NCBI GenBank assembly: GCA_963691705.1
Contig: OY829539.1
Location: forward strand, 57,758,327 to 57,822,326
Direction: 5' to 3'
Length of the DNA: 64,000 nt
Source: Viola odorata
Lineage: Eukaryota; Streptophyta; Magnoliopsida; Malpighiales; Violaceae
Made by a program: the position numbers and the translations under genes. The notes under the pieces were generated by a model. The model ran no database searches. It was not told the origin of the DNA and worked only from the letters and a program-made list of their open reading frames with translations. This document shows, in pieces, positions 46,615 through 59,312 of the stretch (position 1 is its first letter; each line of letters begins with the position of its first letter).

Positions 46615-47453
46615 CTAATCGATGCGGACGTTGATGCTGCCAAAAGCCAGGTTTTTACCAGCTTGCTTGCCGATATTGTCAATGATCGCAACAATGTCTT
46701 TAGCATCGATGCTCAAAAGAAGTCTTCGTTTACATGCACAAAAACGGCAGTGGAAAGCGTCTCAAGATCTCTAGCATGATCTCCTAAAGTTAGCAGTAGA
46801 TATGACAACAGTTGGAAAACTACAAAGTAATCTTGGCGGGAGTACTTTCAATGACAACCAACCAAGTACATTACCAATCCTATTAGCGTCAGGATAAGCA
46901 TTCTTGATCTTGAACGTCTGCTAGTCACGCCTGAGTTGTTTTCTGCAACACGCAAATAATGAAGTGAGTCCATCATTGCTCCTGATTCCATGCTAACAAA
47001 TGAGCTAATTAACATGTAGTCATAGGAATGCGAGTAGCAGACTTGAACAAGAAAAATAAAAGAATAACCAATGTTTGTTGATGGGAATTTCACCAACAGA
47101 ATGTATAAACAGATGGAAATGACACTCTAGTTTTACACATCAGCCAAATCTGATGACAGTTAGTTGACAGACATCTGCGATTAAACAAACCTATTTCCGT
47201 GAATCTTCATATCTGGGAACAATAAGCTTGTAGTTGAATGGTACGTCATGTAAAGAAGACTATATCTCGAGTTCGAATCTTCTAATTTACGTTCTAAGTT
47301 AGGTACAGTAATTGACTTCCCAAAAAAAGTTGCTGATATGATAAAGAACTCATCTAGAAGATGGGCAGTAATTGGTGGTTTGAAGCTTTGCATTAGAGTG
47401 GCCCAGTAGGCATGTAGAGACTTTCTAACACGATTACATGTGAACAGGCGCAA
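46615..47453 (-). other. Possible decayed exons of an unidentified gene
   Basis: On the minus strand 46615-46713 reads SIDAKDIVAIIDNIGKQAGK then NLAFGSINVRID and a stop, with strongly protein-like composition. Further upstream, 46848-46990 reads ESGAMMDSLHYLRVAENNSG then a basic patch and a C-terminal hydrophobic helix (MLILTLIGLVMYLVGCH), and 47181-47453 is also open. They do not join into one model by eye and I recognise no family. They may be pieces of one or two old genes, or chance. Confidence 0.2.
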
Positions 47454-48054
47454 TCTAAGGAATCAATTTTGTGTAGAGTCACAGATTCTTTTGGGACTGG
47501 AAGTCAGATACGTACTTGTGGTTGCAAAAAACGGTAGTAGTAAGGATAATAGTAGTCAGAAGATCAAAAGTCAATTGACAATTTAATAAACACAGTCACA
47601 CACGCACATGCCTATACTTTGAAAGTAGGCAGCATAGACTTGGCATAACCACATCCACATGGAATTGCTTAGTTGTCCTAATCTTGCTGGGTTTTCTCTC
47701 AATCTTTTTGTTCAATGTTTTGTTACGACAAATCACGGTACTTAGACGAAATTAGTTTATTGTTCGAAAAGGATTGAGAAGAGAGTCGGGGAAAATCAGG
47801 AAAAGAAATACTACAGGAAAAAGTATCCAATTGGACATAACTTTCTTCTTTATACAATAAACAGAGAAGTGTAACAAAAAGAAGACTAAAACTGGCAATT
47901 ATAAGCAAAGGTGTAAGCTGTATAATTGATAATAATCGATCATGTAGCGTTTTATTATTCTATAAACAACAAACCAATTAGCTATCCAATTGGTTAATCA
48001 TTCTTTTCTTCTTTCAAAAATGAAAATTGAAAAAACTAAAAATGGAGGGCTAGC

Positions 48055-49668
48055 TTATGCCTTACTCGTAAGAGTAGGAATGCTCTGCTCGTTCCTGAAG
48101 AAATTGTTTGGATCAACTGCAGTCTTCACTTTCACCAGTCTGTCAAAATTGTCATTGAAATACTTTTTCCCATAAACACTTCCATCTTGGTAGCTATTCT
48201 TACCAGGAGTCATAACACCAATGTCAACATCTCTGTAGTTCAAGAACGCGCTCCTAGGATTCTTCGACACGAATGGAGTCATGTAACTGTAAAGCCTCCT
48301 TATCTGGGTTATGAAATTCTTGTCAGCATCAGGCGCTGCATCTTCCCAATTCACTGAATACTGGATCTTGAACAGATTCCCTGCGCGGTGAGGGAATGGA
48401 GTATCTGAAGCAGGGATTTCACTCATCCTTCCACCATAAGGATTGAAAACCAACCCTGTTTTCCCCAACTCGATCATTTTCTTCCAAATGAACTCCAACC
48501 CATCTTTGGAAATTGGATTCTGGACATAGTCAGATTTTCTTTTCAAGAAACTGGCCGAGTTGAGATTCCTATCGGTCAATGCTTCGGGGGCTGTACCATT
48601 ATCGAAATTCGACCACCAAAGTACAGATTGAATCCAACTCATCTCCATACAATCCTGTTTCTTTAAACCCAATTCGGGAAACTCTTTCCCCAACAAAGCC
48701 ACAAGGCTATCTGCATTACCCAAATACAATGTCACAATCGATGCTCTAATCGTCTTCTGCCCCTTCTGGGTTTTCGATGTCACTGGCTGTAAAAGCATCC
48801 TCATGAAAAGATCAGCACTCGTCATCGGAGCAACTAATTGCCACTTAGAAACAATCGCTGTAGCATTCTGATCAAGAGTCCGCTCAGCACGGAACACAGT
48901 AACCGTCGGCGGAACAGGAACAAGCTTGATTTTGTAAGAAATGATAACACCAAAACTTCCTCCACCACCGCCTCTAATCGCCCAGAAAAGATCCTCCCCC
49001 ATCTCCTCCCGATTCAACAGCCTGGAATTCACATCAACAATCTGGGCATCAACAACGTTGTCAACAGACAACCCATACTTCCTCAACATGTTTCCATACC
49101 CGCCACCGCTCAAATGACCACCGACACCAACAGTTGGGCAAACTCCGGCAGGAAAGCCGTGAACTTTACTGTTCTTCCAGATAGAATAGTACAGTTCACC
49201 GAGCGTGGCGCCGGCCTGAACCCAAGCAGACTCATCTTTGATGTCTACTTGGATGGATCGGAGGTTGAACAAATCAAGGATGAAAAAGGGTGACTCGTTA
49301 GTGTAAGATAGCCCATCATAGTCGTGCCCACCACTGCGGATTTTGAGCTGGTATCCAAGCTTTTGAGAGCAGAAAACAGAGGATTGGACATGGGAGATTT
49401 GAGTTGGGGTTAAGATGATGAGGGGTTTAAGTGTTGAAGATGCGTTGAATCGCGCGTTGCGGATGTAGTTGCGAAGTGTTGAGGTGAATGAAGCATTGGA
49501 TTGCGAGAAAACAATGCTTGAGATCTGGTCTTTTGGATTTGTGTTGTTTTCTAGACATTGGAGCAAAGATGTGTAGATTGAATCATCAGCAGCAGAAGAA
49601 AGAGCAGGGGAAGAAGAAATATTTAAGACAAGAATCAAAAGACAAGCAAGAACATAAAATCTAGCCAT
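48055..49668 (-). CDS. Berberine bridge enzyme-like FAD-linked oxidoreductase, locus 4
   Basis: Intronless, 537 aa. Signal peptide MARFYVLACLLILVLNISSS. FAD anchors are His115 (SGGHDYDG) and Cys177 (GVCPTVGVGGH); Val180 is the O2-permissive gatekeeper type, so an oxidase is predicted. Tyr191 (GGGYG), an intact K-I-Q motif (LFKIQYSVNW) and the tyrosine of NYRDVDIG complete the expected active-site set. It ends NFFRNEQSIPTLTSKA. The DYDG and RDVDIG spellings are shared with locus 5 and differ from loci 1-3, placing 4-6 in one subgroup. Several N-glycosylation sequons lie near the N-terminus. A TATA box lies 53 bases upstream. This is the best-preserved member of its subgroup here. Known V-type relatives include enzymes oxidising sugars or alkaloids; the substrate cannot be chosen from sequence. 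Confidence 0.95.
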   Translation of the reverse strand: MARFYVLACLLILVLNISSSPALSSAADDSIYTSLLQCLENNTNPKDQISSIVFSQSNASFTSTLRNYIRNARFNASSTLKPLIILTPTQISHVQSSVFCSQKLGYQLKIRSGGHDYDGLSYTNESPFFILDLFNLRSIQVDIKDESAWVQAGATLGELYYSIWKNSKVHGFPAGVCPTVGVGGHLSGGGYGNMLRKYGLSVDNVVDAQIVDVNSRLLNREEMGEDLFWAIRGGGGGSFGVIISYKIKLVPVPPTVTVFRAERTLDQNATAIVSKWQLVAPMTSADLFMRMLLQPVTSKTQKGQKTIRASIVTLYLGNADSLVALLGKEFPELGLKKQDCMEMSWIQSVLWWSNFDNGTAPEALTDRNLNSASFLKRKSDYVQNPISKDGLEFIWKKMIELGKTGLVFNPYGGRMSEIPASDTPFPHRAGNLFKIQYSVNWEDAAPDADKNFITQIRRLYSYMTPFVSKNPRSAFLNYRDVDIGVMTPGKNSYQDGSVYGKKYFNDNFDRLVKVKTAVDPNNFFRNEQSIPTLTSKA

Positions 49669-49720
49669 TGCTCTGTCTTTGCCTTGGTTTGTGAGGAATA
49701 ATTGCCTTGGATTCTTGTTC

Positions 49721-49730
49721 TAATTTATAG
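49721..49730 (-). promoter_or_regulatory. TATA box of BBE-like locus 4
   Basis: Reads CTATAAATTA on the minus strand, about 53 bases upstream of the ATG at 49668. It implies a 5' leader of roughly 25 bases. Confidence 0.65.
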
Positions 49731-49906
49731 GGAAATGGGGAAGAACTTAAATAAGGAAATGAAAGTAAACAGGAAAGCTCGGAAACCGGAAGGGAAAGCA
49801 ATCGATGAGAATCAATCAGCGGTTGGAAAGAATCTGTAAGTTCCTAATCTGATTTCCGCCAAACCGCTGACGTGGCCAGAAAATTCAAACAGGAGGTTTT
49901 CATTTT

Positions 49907-50312
49907 GGGAAAAGTTTAAGTTCATACTTGAGTTGCTTTTAAGTTTACTTTACAACCCTTAGCTTTTCCTTTTTGTACCAACTCGGTCCTACTATTAGTA
50001 TTGACTCACTTTTCGGCTAAATTCTACGAGATTGAATGACCCAATTGACACAACAAATAATAATGTAATGGAAAATATGAAAAATAAAAATTGAAAAAAA
50101 GGAAGAAAATACTCTCATTTTAGAATAAAAATGTTGTCATGTTACGAACTGGGTCACTCAATCGTGTAAAATTTAACAGATGAGTGAATCAATAGTAATA
50201 ATAGGACTTAATTGATGCAATTACAAAATGTTAAAAGTTGAAGAGTTAACTTTAATAAAATAAGGATTAGATTGTAAATAACAATACATGCCGGATGAAC
50301 TTAAACTTTCCC
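49907..50312. mobile_element. Short TIR element in the locus 4 upstream region
   Basis: 406 bp. Left end GGGAAAAGTTTAAGTTCAT; right end inverted GGGAAAGTTTAAGTTCATC. Flanks TTTCATTTT and TTTTATTTT match 8 of 9 bases, consistent with an aged Mutator-type duplication. It lies about 240 bases upstream of the locus 4 ATG and so may affect its promoter. Confidence 0.7.
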
Positions 50313-51639
50313 TTTTATTTTTCAATATTCAGTTTTCGGCCGGACAAGGGGCAACGACAGTAGAAGGATCATGTTACGTAGTGTTGTGGTGTTTGGCAAG
50401 TCAGCATTAAGCAATGAGAATATTCAATATTTATTTGCTTTTCCGGGCTTTATCCGATTTCAGTACATTCTATTTTGACCCGGTTAGCAAAAAAAGAAAA
50501 GGTGGATTTGACCCGCTTAGCAACAACAAAAGTAGATTTGACCCGATTCAACGCGGAAAACAAATCGTGCCCCAAATGCCAAATGGCAATATATTTTTTT
50601 TTAATTGTTAAGATCTAGTGTTACTCTAAAGTTTAAACTACCCGTCAAACGAATAAGCTAGGAGATGTTGTTATAATATTAATATCAATTAAAACGTGTA
50701 CGGTATAAAAGCTCTGCCGTTTAAATCGGTTTAAAATTTAATTAATACAAAATCAAATTATATTGGAATTTAATTACAATTATAATAATAGTTTTTAATT
50801 CATGTATTAATTTAAATTTTTGATTAATCAAAAAATTAAATGTGGATGTTAAGGTTGATAATACTAATGCTTGATAGATGTGCGTTAGTAAAAAGTAAGG
50901 ATAAAGGCTTTCTCAATTCTTGGTATCAAATTAATCTTATATTATCGTATTATTTTATATTTTTTTAAGTTTCAGAAATTTATTTTCTATTTTTCTATAT
51001 TTTTGTATTATTTTAATTGTGACATGACATTTATCATGGTATGTTCTGTAAGTCAATAAATAATAAAAAATATCACATCAACACATAACAATCAAACATT
51101 AACGTTTTAATTTCGTTACTCAAAGTTTGAAGAAAAGTTAATGGTTTTGTTTTGTGGTTGTTTTGTCTAAAGAAGCAAAAGTTAGTGGTTATTTTATCTA
51201 ACGGAACAAAAGCTAATGATAAATTGGGCAAAGTCTAAAGTTGGTGGCTAAACTGTTTTTATCCTAAAAATAATAATTCTAAATTCAACTAAAAAAACCC
51301 TTTCCAATGAAGAGCAAATAATTTTTCCAATTTTGTGAAAGTAAAATTCAAAAAATCTAAATTTGATAAATAAGCTCATATTACAAAATGAGTTTAACTA
51401 GTGAGGGGCTTTAAAGTTCTTAAACCCTAATTTTTTCTCTTTATTTTTACACCCGAAACTAAATGCTAGCGTAACAATCAAATACATTAGATTTCAAAAG
51501 AGATTTCAAAAGCACCTACTATTGATGAGTCTCGGCTCTCCTCTTCCTATTGTCTTTTTCTTGCGTCTTTTATTCCTGCATATCCATATATGTATGCAAT
51601 CTTAGCTATGCATATCACAAAGCACCCCCTTCCTACGAC
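50313..51639. other. AT-rich non-coding DNA
   Basis: No supported feature. The part at 50400-50580 has repeated TTTGACCCG-type words (GATTTGACCCGCTTAGC, GATTTGACCCGATTC) but no recognised gene. Confidence 0.4.
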
Positions 51640-51996
51640 CATTTCTGACGGGTCACTTCCCGTCAGAAGTTACCGATGCATTTCCATTGGAAACTCGTTG
51701 CAAACCAGCGAAACCCATTTTTTCTCGAGCGAAGCTGACGAGAAAGGTTTTCGACAGGTAGGACTGTCAAAAACTTATTATAATTCCGACGGACTGGAGT
51801 AGCCCGTCGGAAATCTGTTACTATATCTTCGACCGGCTGTTCTAACCGTTGGTAAATTTCATTTTTTTAGTGTGATAAGATACATTCGCGAGATTTGCTG
51901 TATCGACGGGTGCCCGTCAATAACACTCATTATCGACAAATTTCGCTTTTTATCAATGGGTTTTGCCCGTCGATATAAGCCCTTATTTTTGTAGTG
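51640..51996. mobile_element. CACTA-like (CMC) terminal fragments
   Basis: Read on the minus strand, 51996 begins CACTACAAAAATAAGGG followed by repeated CGACGGGCAAAA/ACGGGCACCCGTCGA words, the terminal and subterminal pattern of plant CACTA elements. A second terminus-like CACTAAAAAAATG begins at 51872 and leads into similar CCGACGGGC repeats. No transposase. The partner ends were not found, so this is a remnant or two nested remnants. Confidence 0.6.
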
Positions 51997-52819
51997 TAAT
52001 TTATTGTGAAAATTTAATCCTGGCTTCATTAACAGCGATTCTACCCAGGAAGAAACTTCAGCGTGGCTCGATGTGATACGGTCGAAACTCTCCATGAGAG
52101 AGCTGTCCATCTATGACCTAAACGCTTGGTCCTTATGGTTTGGCCGAAACCAATGCATTTTCTAGCAAAAGCTCGTATCTGTTATCGACGTCACAATGAG
52201 AGCAAAGGGCATATTAGAGGATTTAGCAAAGACAACATTTCCTTGGATAGAAAATAATGAGAATATTTTTTGACATATGATACTAATCATGGAAAATTAT
52301 GCTAATGTTTATGTTTTGATTTTACAAGATCAAAAATAGGTGCAAAGCCTTGATTATCATAAGTGATGAAAACCTCGCTTCCCAAAAACTCATTAAAACT
52401 CTTTTCCGGCAGAATTTAGCATCAAATTTTGGTTAAAACTCTCTTTTCTTCAATCTGATTATTCTCCGTTCTGTATCCTTCAATACGAACAGAGTCTTCA
52501 ATTTTCGAGTCGAACACTCTTATTCGTCGTCTGCAGGAGTCTTAGACGATCAAGTCATTGAGATCGCTTTCTTCTTCAGAATCTGGGAAAAGATTGTTTG
52601 AGAAAAAATGGAGGAGCAGTTATAGACTTAGAAAGAGACAAGTAATTGATCGTGAAATGGAATTTGAAAACGTTGATTGGAAACAAATTAATGCAGCCGA
52701 AATGTATCTGATTTTTAAAAATAATTAAGGAAATTAGACGTTGGTAATTGTCATCCGACTTTTAATTAGGGAAATCCTAAATTGCCAAATTTGACATTTA
52801 AAGAGGGATGGGACGAGTA
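51997..52819. other. Non-coding DNA
   Basis: No supported gene or element end. It may contain internal remains of the adjacent CACTA-like element. Confidence 0.35.
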
Positions 52820-53334
52820 TAGGAGTGAGCACGCATTGGAGAATTCGACTGATTCGATCCGATTTGAACTAATACATCTAATTCGATTCAAATTATGTTC
52901 GATGAAACTTCGGATAGAGAGTAAAAGATTCGATAAATTTTAGAATCCGATCCGATATTATCTGAAATTTCTAAATGAGTTCCAAATTTAAATTTTTATC
53001 TCTTAGTTTTACTTCCTTTATTTTTTTTTCCAGTTTTTTTCTTGCTATTTACTTAATAATATTATTTAAATATCTTAAGTTGCATAAGATAGAGCAACTC
53101 AGAATTAAAAAAAAGGTCTAAATTTAATAAAATTTACCTTTTTTAAATAAAAAAATAATTAAAAAGTATTAAAAATGTCCGAAATTATTCGAAAAATTTG
53201 ACCAATCCTATCTGATCTAAAATAGTTTGGTTGCAATCGGATTAGAATAATGTTTGAAGAGTTCGGATTATCGACAACAAAATTCAATCCGAACTTATCG
53301 AAATCCAACCGAAATATCATATTGCACATCCTTA
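52820..53334. mobile_element. Non-autonomous hAT-like element
   Basis: Left end TAGGAGTGAGCACGCATTGG, right end inverted TAAGGATGTGCAATATG. Inside both ends are repeated ATTCGATCCGATTTG/ATTCAATCCGAAC words. Flanking octamers GACGAGTA and AGGGAGTA match at 6 of 8 positions, a possible aged 8-bp duplication. Confidence 0.55.
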
Positions 53335-53342
53335 AGGGAGTA

Positions 53343-54361
53343 GATATCGAATGAGAAAAATCGACCGGTTATTCGTTCAGCCGGCGTGGCGGCAACAACT
53401 TGTTCACGTTGACTATTATAAGGAGGTGAAGTTTTTAACTAAAGAGTGCTCAAAAGGCTTCGTTCATATCAACATCAACACTAGTTTACAAACAGGAAAG
53501 CCGTTACGTACACTACTCGTTCGGATTTTGGTGAAACATCATGAAGTTGACATTTGTACTATTCATATTATATTTCCAGAAAATATCAAAATAAAAGAGA
53601 AAAAAGAAAAGAAAATTCCACAAAAAAAGGTTAATTCTCAACCGACGAACTAGAACAATGTGATTTTTCCTTCTTTGTGTGATGGATCAAAACACATGAA
53701 CAAATTCGAAAAAGAATCGAGAAAATGATGAATACAAGATAAGATCACTCAATAGAATTTACAAGTTGGGAGGAAGAAGATATCAAATCGAGTTGAAATG
53801 AAGAGATGGAACGAAAAAGACAAGAACAATCAAATAAGAGAATTCAAATGAAGCATGCAATGATCGGATCAAAACACAAACAAATAAGGATTGATTCCAT
53901 CAAGAAATGGTTTTGCAAAGATTGAACATCAATACATAATCAGTTTACACATCGTGATGCAGATTCTGTGAAAACCATGTTTGAGAATAAATCATGTTGA
54001 CAAAAACCAATTAATGGAAAACTTAATAAAACTACATCAAGAACATATTATTTTCAATTAAACTAATATCATTCTTTCGGGAAAGGAGAAGGTTTTGAAG
54101 TTGAATCCATTTTTGGAAAGAAAAATTGATTTTTTTTCCTAATTAGGGTGGTGAACAAAGTTAATTTATTGATACAGTTAAGAATACAAATTGTTTCGTT
54201 AAAAATGTTTCAAAAATTCACATTATAAATTTTGAGGGATCGTTCATCACAATGTCCATTATCATATCCACATGAACTAACATAGTCTTCTCATTCAAAT
54301 AAGAACAAAGTCTGCAAATTTACTACAGTATAAATTGTAAAGCAGAAAATGGGAAACACAC
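53343..54361. other. Intergenic DNA downstream of BBE-like locus 5
   Basis: A 100-codon plus-strand frame (53351-53653) has no recognisable domain and ends in a Lys-rich low-complexity run; I do not call it a gene. The rest shows nothing. Confidence 0.4.
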
Positions 54362-56014
54362 CTATTCTTCTGCAATCAAATTCCCATCAAAGGCTTTAGC
54401 AGATGGGATGCTTTGTTCATACCTAAAGAAATTACCAGGATCCACCATGCTCTTTACTTGCACCAACCTGTCAAAATTTCCTTTGAAATATTTTGTTCCC
54501 CAAATCCTACCTTCCTCATAACTTGCATTGCCAATCCCATTGATGCCTATATCAACATCCCTATAGTTTATGTATGAACACCTTGGTGATTTTGACACAA
54601 ATGGAGTCATGTAATTGTAAAGTCTTCTAATCTAATCCAAACTCGTGCGATCCAGTTCTTCACTTCCTTCTTTCCAACTCACTGAATACTGGATTTTGTA
54701 AATGTTCCCTGCTCTATGTGGAAATGGTGTTTCAGATTCTGAAATCTCATTCATCCTCCCCCCATAAGGATTGAATGTCAGCACTGGCTTACGCAGTTTG
54801 ATCATCTCGTTCCATAGTCCTTCAAGATCAGTCTTTGAAAGAGGATTCTGCACATAGTCTGATTTTTTCTTCAGATACTTCTCTGTTTGAGAATGTCTCT
54901 CAAGCAAGACATCCACTGATGTACCACTAGGATAATTCGACCAAAACAGAACCGATTCGATCCAGCTCATTTCTCTGCAGTCCTCAATAGACAAACCCAA
55001 TTCAGGAAACTCAGAATCCATTAGAGCAACAAGTCTTTCTGCATTTCCAAGAAATAAAGCATTGAACTTGGCCTTGATTGTCTCCTTATGGCCCTTCTTA
55101 ATCACAGGCATCAAAACCACCCTAATGAAAAGATCTTCATGAATTTTATCAGCAACATGCTGCCATTGATAAACAATGTCAGATGCGCCTTGCTCGAGTG
55201 TTTTCTCAACTCTAAAAACAGTAATAATTTCAGGTAAAGGAATCAACTTTATCTTCCATGACACAATGACACCAAAACTAGCACCACCACCACCCCTAAT
55301 AGCCCAAAACAGATCCTCCCCCATTGATTCTCTATCCAAAACCCTACCATTAGCATCAACAATTAAAGCATCTACTATATTATCAACAGACAAACCAAAT
55401 TTCCTCATTAGATTACCATACCCACCTCCACTCAAATGACCTCCAACTCCAACTGTAGGACAAACCCCAGCCGGGTATCCATGGATCTTGGATTTCTGAC
55501 CAATCTTGTAATAAACTTCTCCAAGTGTGGCACCAGATTCAACCCACGCACTCTCATCTTCAATATCAACACTTATGGATCTGAGATTGAACATATCCAA
55601 GATTACGAACGGGACATTTGATACATAAGAAAGCCCATCATAGTCATGACCCCCACTTCGGATTCTAAGCTCCAACCCATGAATCTTGCAACAGATGATG
55701 GATGCTTGGATGTGAGAATCATGGGTTGGGGTTAGAATGAACAGAGGTTTTGGGGTTGCAGAGGAAGTGAATACAAGGTTTCTTATGTAGGATGCAAGAA
55801 CAGTTGGGTATTGAGGATTGCTGGGGAAATAGGTGACGGAATCGATTGGTGGAGAGGGCAAAGAATGGTCAGTAAGGCATTGGAGTAAAGATTCTTCTAT
55901 TGGATCTAAATTTGAAAATGCCATTGATATATGAAACAGAAAAATTGGCAGCAGTAACAATATTGAGAGAGTTGAAGAGAGTAGTGTTCTCATTTGCAAT
56001 TTACTCATATACAC
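54362..56014 (-). pseudogene. Berberine bridge enzyme-like locus 5, interrupted by one stop codon
   Basis: One reading frame covers the whole gene except for a TAG at 54634-54632. Three Mets near the start (56014, 56008, 55993) are possible; MRTLLSSTLSILLLLPIFLF at 55993 gives the best signal peptide and a 543-aa length. With that start, His116 (SGGHDYDG) and Cys178 (GVCPTVGVGGH) are the FAD anchors and Val181 is the oxidase-type gatekeeper. Tyr192 and K-I-Q are present. The stop is codon 454. Locus 3 has a Trp there (DWIRKL versus D*IRRL), so a single TGG-to-TAG change explains it. The last 89 codons, with NYRDVDIG and the FFRYEQSIP end, follow in frame. Loss of the C-terminal tyrosine should abolish normal activity unless there is readthrough. 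A recent inactivation is likely, since nothing else is broken. Confidence 0.85.
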
Positions 56015-56117
56015 TCATCAAAACGCAAAGAGAGAGAGTACTGACCTGTTTGATTTCTAATCAAACACCAAGTAGGAGCCTAGTTAATAATCTGATTGTC
56101 CAACACAAATTCTCCTA

Positions 56118-56125
56118 CTATATAT
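56118..56125 (-). promoter_or_regulatory. TATA box of BBE-like locus 5
   Basis: Reads ATATATAG on the minus strand, about 104-125 bases upstream of the candidate start codons. Its survival fits recent loss of the gene. Confidence 0.45.
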
Positions 56126-56224
56126 GCTGCTAAATTCAAAGTCTTACGTCTTGTTTACTGCTTTCCCTCTTAAATGCTTCTCTTCTCTCTCTAATAATTT
56201 AGAGGGGGAATTTTATTTGCTTTC

Positions 56225-56245
56225 CCTCTCTCTCTCTCTCTCTCT
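56225..56245. repeat. (CT)n microsatellite
   Basis: About ten CT units, upstream of locus 5 and downstream of the locus 6 relic. Confidence 0.85.
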
Positions 56246-56832
56246 TTTTATATACGTGATGTCTGAATTTAATGATAAATTTTACTATTTATATGAATTG
56301 ACTCAGGTTCGATTTGCTCATATCTCGTTTATTTATTTACTCATCTTATAAAAGTGAAAACTTTGGGAGAGAGATCCATTCGATGTTCATGTTGTTTTAA
56401 CAATGGATGGATATTGATGGATAGCATAGAAAGAGTACAGGTTCTGGCTCAAACCACACGCTAAGATAAACATTAAAGAAAAAATTATAATCTCTTATTT
56501 CTTTAGTTATTTTGCGTGGGTACAATCTTTATTTATTTAGTTTTTTACTATTTATTATTGACTATTCTTGAAGAATCTGCAACTGCTGCAACTGCTGCAT
56601 ACTTTCTTCATTTATAACAAACTATTAAGTTAGAAGATTACAAGAAAAAGAGTCTCTCATTTGGTATTCCACAATGTTCAAGCAAAGTTAATTTTCTACT
56701 AAGAAGAAAAAAGAGGACAACTAATAAAGAAAATTTTTTTTTGGAAAGAAGATCATTCATCAACTGCAGTGTGTGTTTGTATTCTAAAGAACTTGATTAC
56801 AACAATTTAATTAATCCTTTACCAATGGTTCT

Positions 56833-57879
<1,047 letters not shown>

Positions 57880-58153
57880 TTTGGTAAAGTTGTGAATTCA
57901 TTTTGTAAATTTTTCTATTGGTCTATCGATACTTTTATCATATCTTTCACAAAATCCAACCTTATTTGATTTTCTTAAATTACTAAGTTTTCTTCCATAT
58001 TATATAACATTATTTCTTCTTTTTATATCCCACTGTGTAGGTATAATATTTTTCTAGGGCAACATAATCCTTTGTTTTATAGTATTTTCTCATGTTTTTA
58101 ACTAATAGACATTTTTCTGAAACATATTCTTGAGTAAACTTTATTCTTCTTCC

Positions 58154-58858
58154 GGAAAAAGGGTAAAATACACCCCTATATTTGTATCATAAGTTAAGAT
58201 AAGCCACTATATTTGTAATTGAGTCAAATAAGCCACTGCATTTGTCAATTTGATCTACATTAGCCACTCATCCCTAAAAATAGTTATACCTTGTTTGGAT
58301 ATATCATAAGAATATGCTTACATGGTATTCTTTTTTAAATGACATGACATAAAAACCATGACTATTTTGATCTTACTCGATGTTAAATAAAAAGTTGGAT
58401 CTCAAAAATAAATAAAATTGAGTGCACAAAAATAGTGGTTTATTATTTTGATCTTACTCGATGTTTTATTGCTAAAAAAACGAATATTATTTTGATCTCG
58501 CTCGATTTTTTATTTTTGAATATTTTGATTCAACGTTTTATTTTTCTATTGCAAAAATGAATGTTGAGCATGATTTTTATGCCATATCATTTTTTAAAAA
58601 AATACTATGTAATCATAGTCTTATGATGTATCCAAACAAGGTATAAGGGATGAGTGGTTAATATAGATCAAATGGATAAATGCAGTGGCTTATTTGGCTC
58701 AATTACAAATGTAGTGGTTTATCTTGACATATGATACAAATATAGTGGCTTATCCTGACATGTGATACAAATGCAGTAGCTTATTTGACTCAATTACAAA
58801 TGTAGTGGCTTATCTTGACCTATGATACAAATACAGGGATGTATCTTACCCTTTTTCC
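58154..58858. mobile_element. Mutator-like TIR element, 705 bp
   Basis: Left end GGAAAAAGGGTAAAATACAC; right end inverted GGAAAAAGGGTAAGATACAT. Inverted similarity extends at least 120 bp (ATAAGCCACTA, GTAATTGAGTCAAATAAGCC). Flanks TCTTCTTCC and TTTTCTTCC match 8 of 9. The right arm has duplicated TIR blocks (GTAGTGG.TTATC..GACAT). An inner pair of ACCTTGTTTGGATA(C)AT blocks forms a second inverted repeat. No coding region. Confidence 0.78.
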
Positions 58859-59312
58859 TTTTTCTTCCTAATGATTTGTGATCTTCATTTGATTTACTAA
58901 ACTCTTTTTATATCTATTCCTCATAGATGTGGTAATTTACTAAATAACACATGTCACAAATAAATAACTTATGTAAATTATCTAGATACTTCTCTTTTTC
59001 ATTTTGTTCTATAATTTTTTTTTTTATCTTCATGATGGCTTTGTCCTAAGAATTTGAATCTTATTGCACTTTCCATTTTTCCAAATAATTTTTTCAGATT
59101 ATTACCTTGCTTCATTCCATTTATATTGTTTTCTGCTAATCTATTCCACCGGTATTTTACGTTTCCTTTCATACTCTTTGTTGACAATTGAAAAGCCCTT
59201 TCTATTGTAATTTTTTTAGTTATAGCCATCAAATAATTTGATGTAATCCATTCTTTAATTTTCTTTCTTGAATTTGTTATGCAGTCTAAATCTAAATATG
59301 TTCCATTGGAAA

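Noticed and set aside
53351..53653. 100-codon plus-strand frame
   Set aside because: No domain; ends in a Lys-rich low-complexity run in AT-rich DNA.
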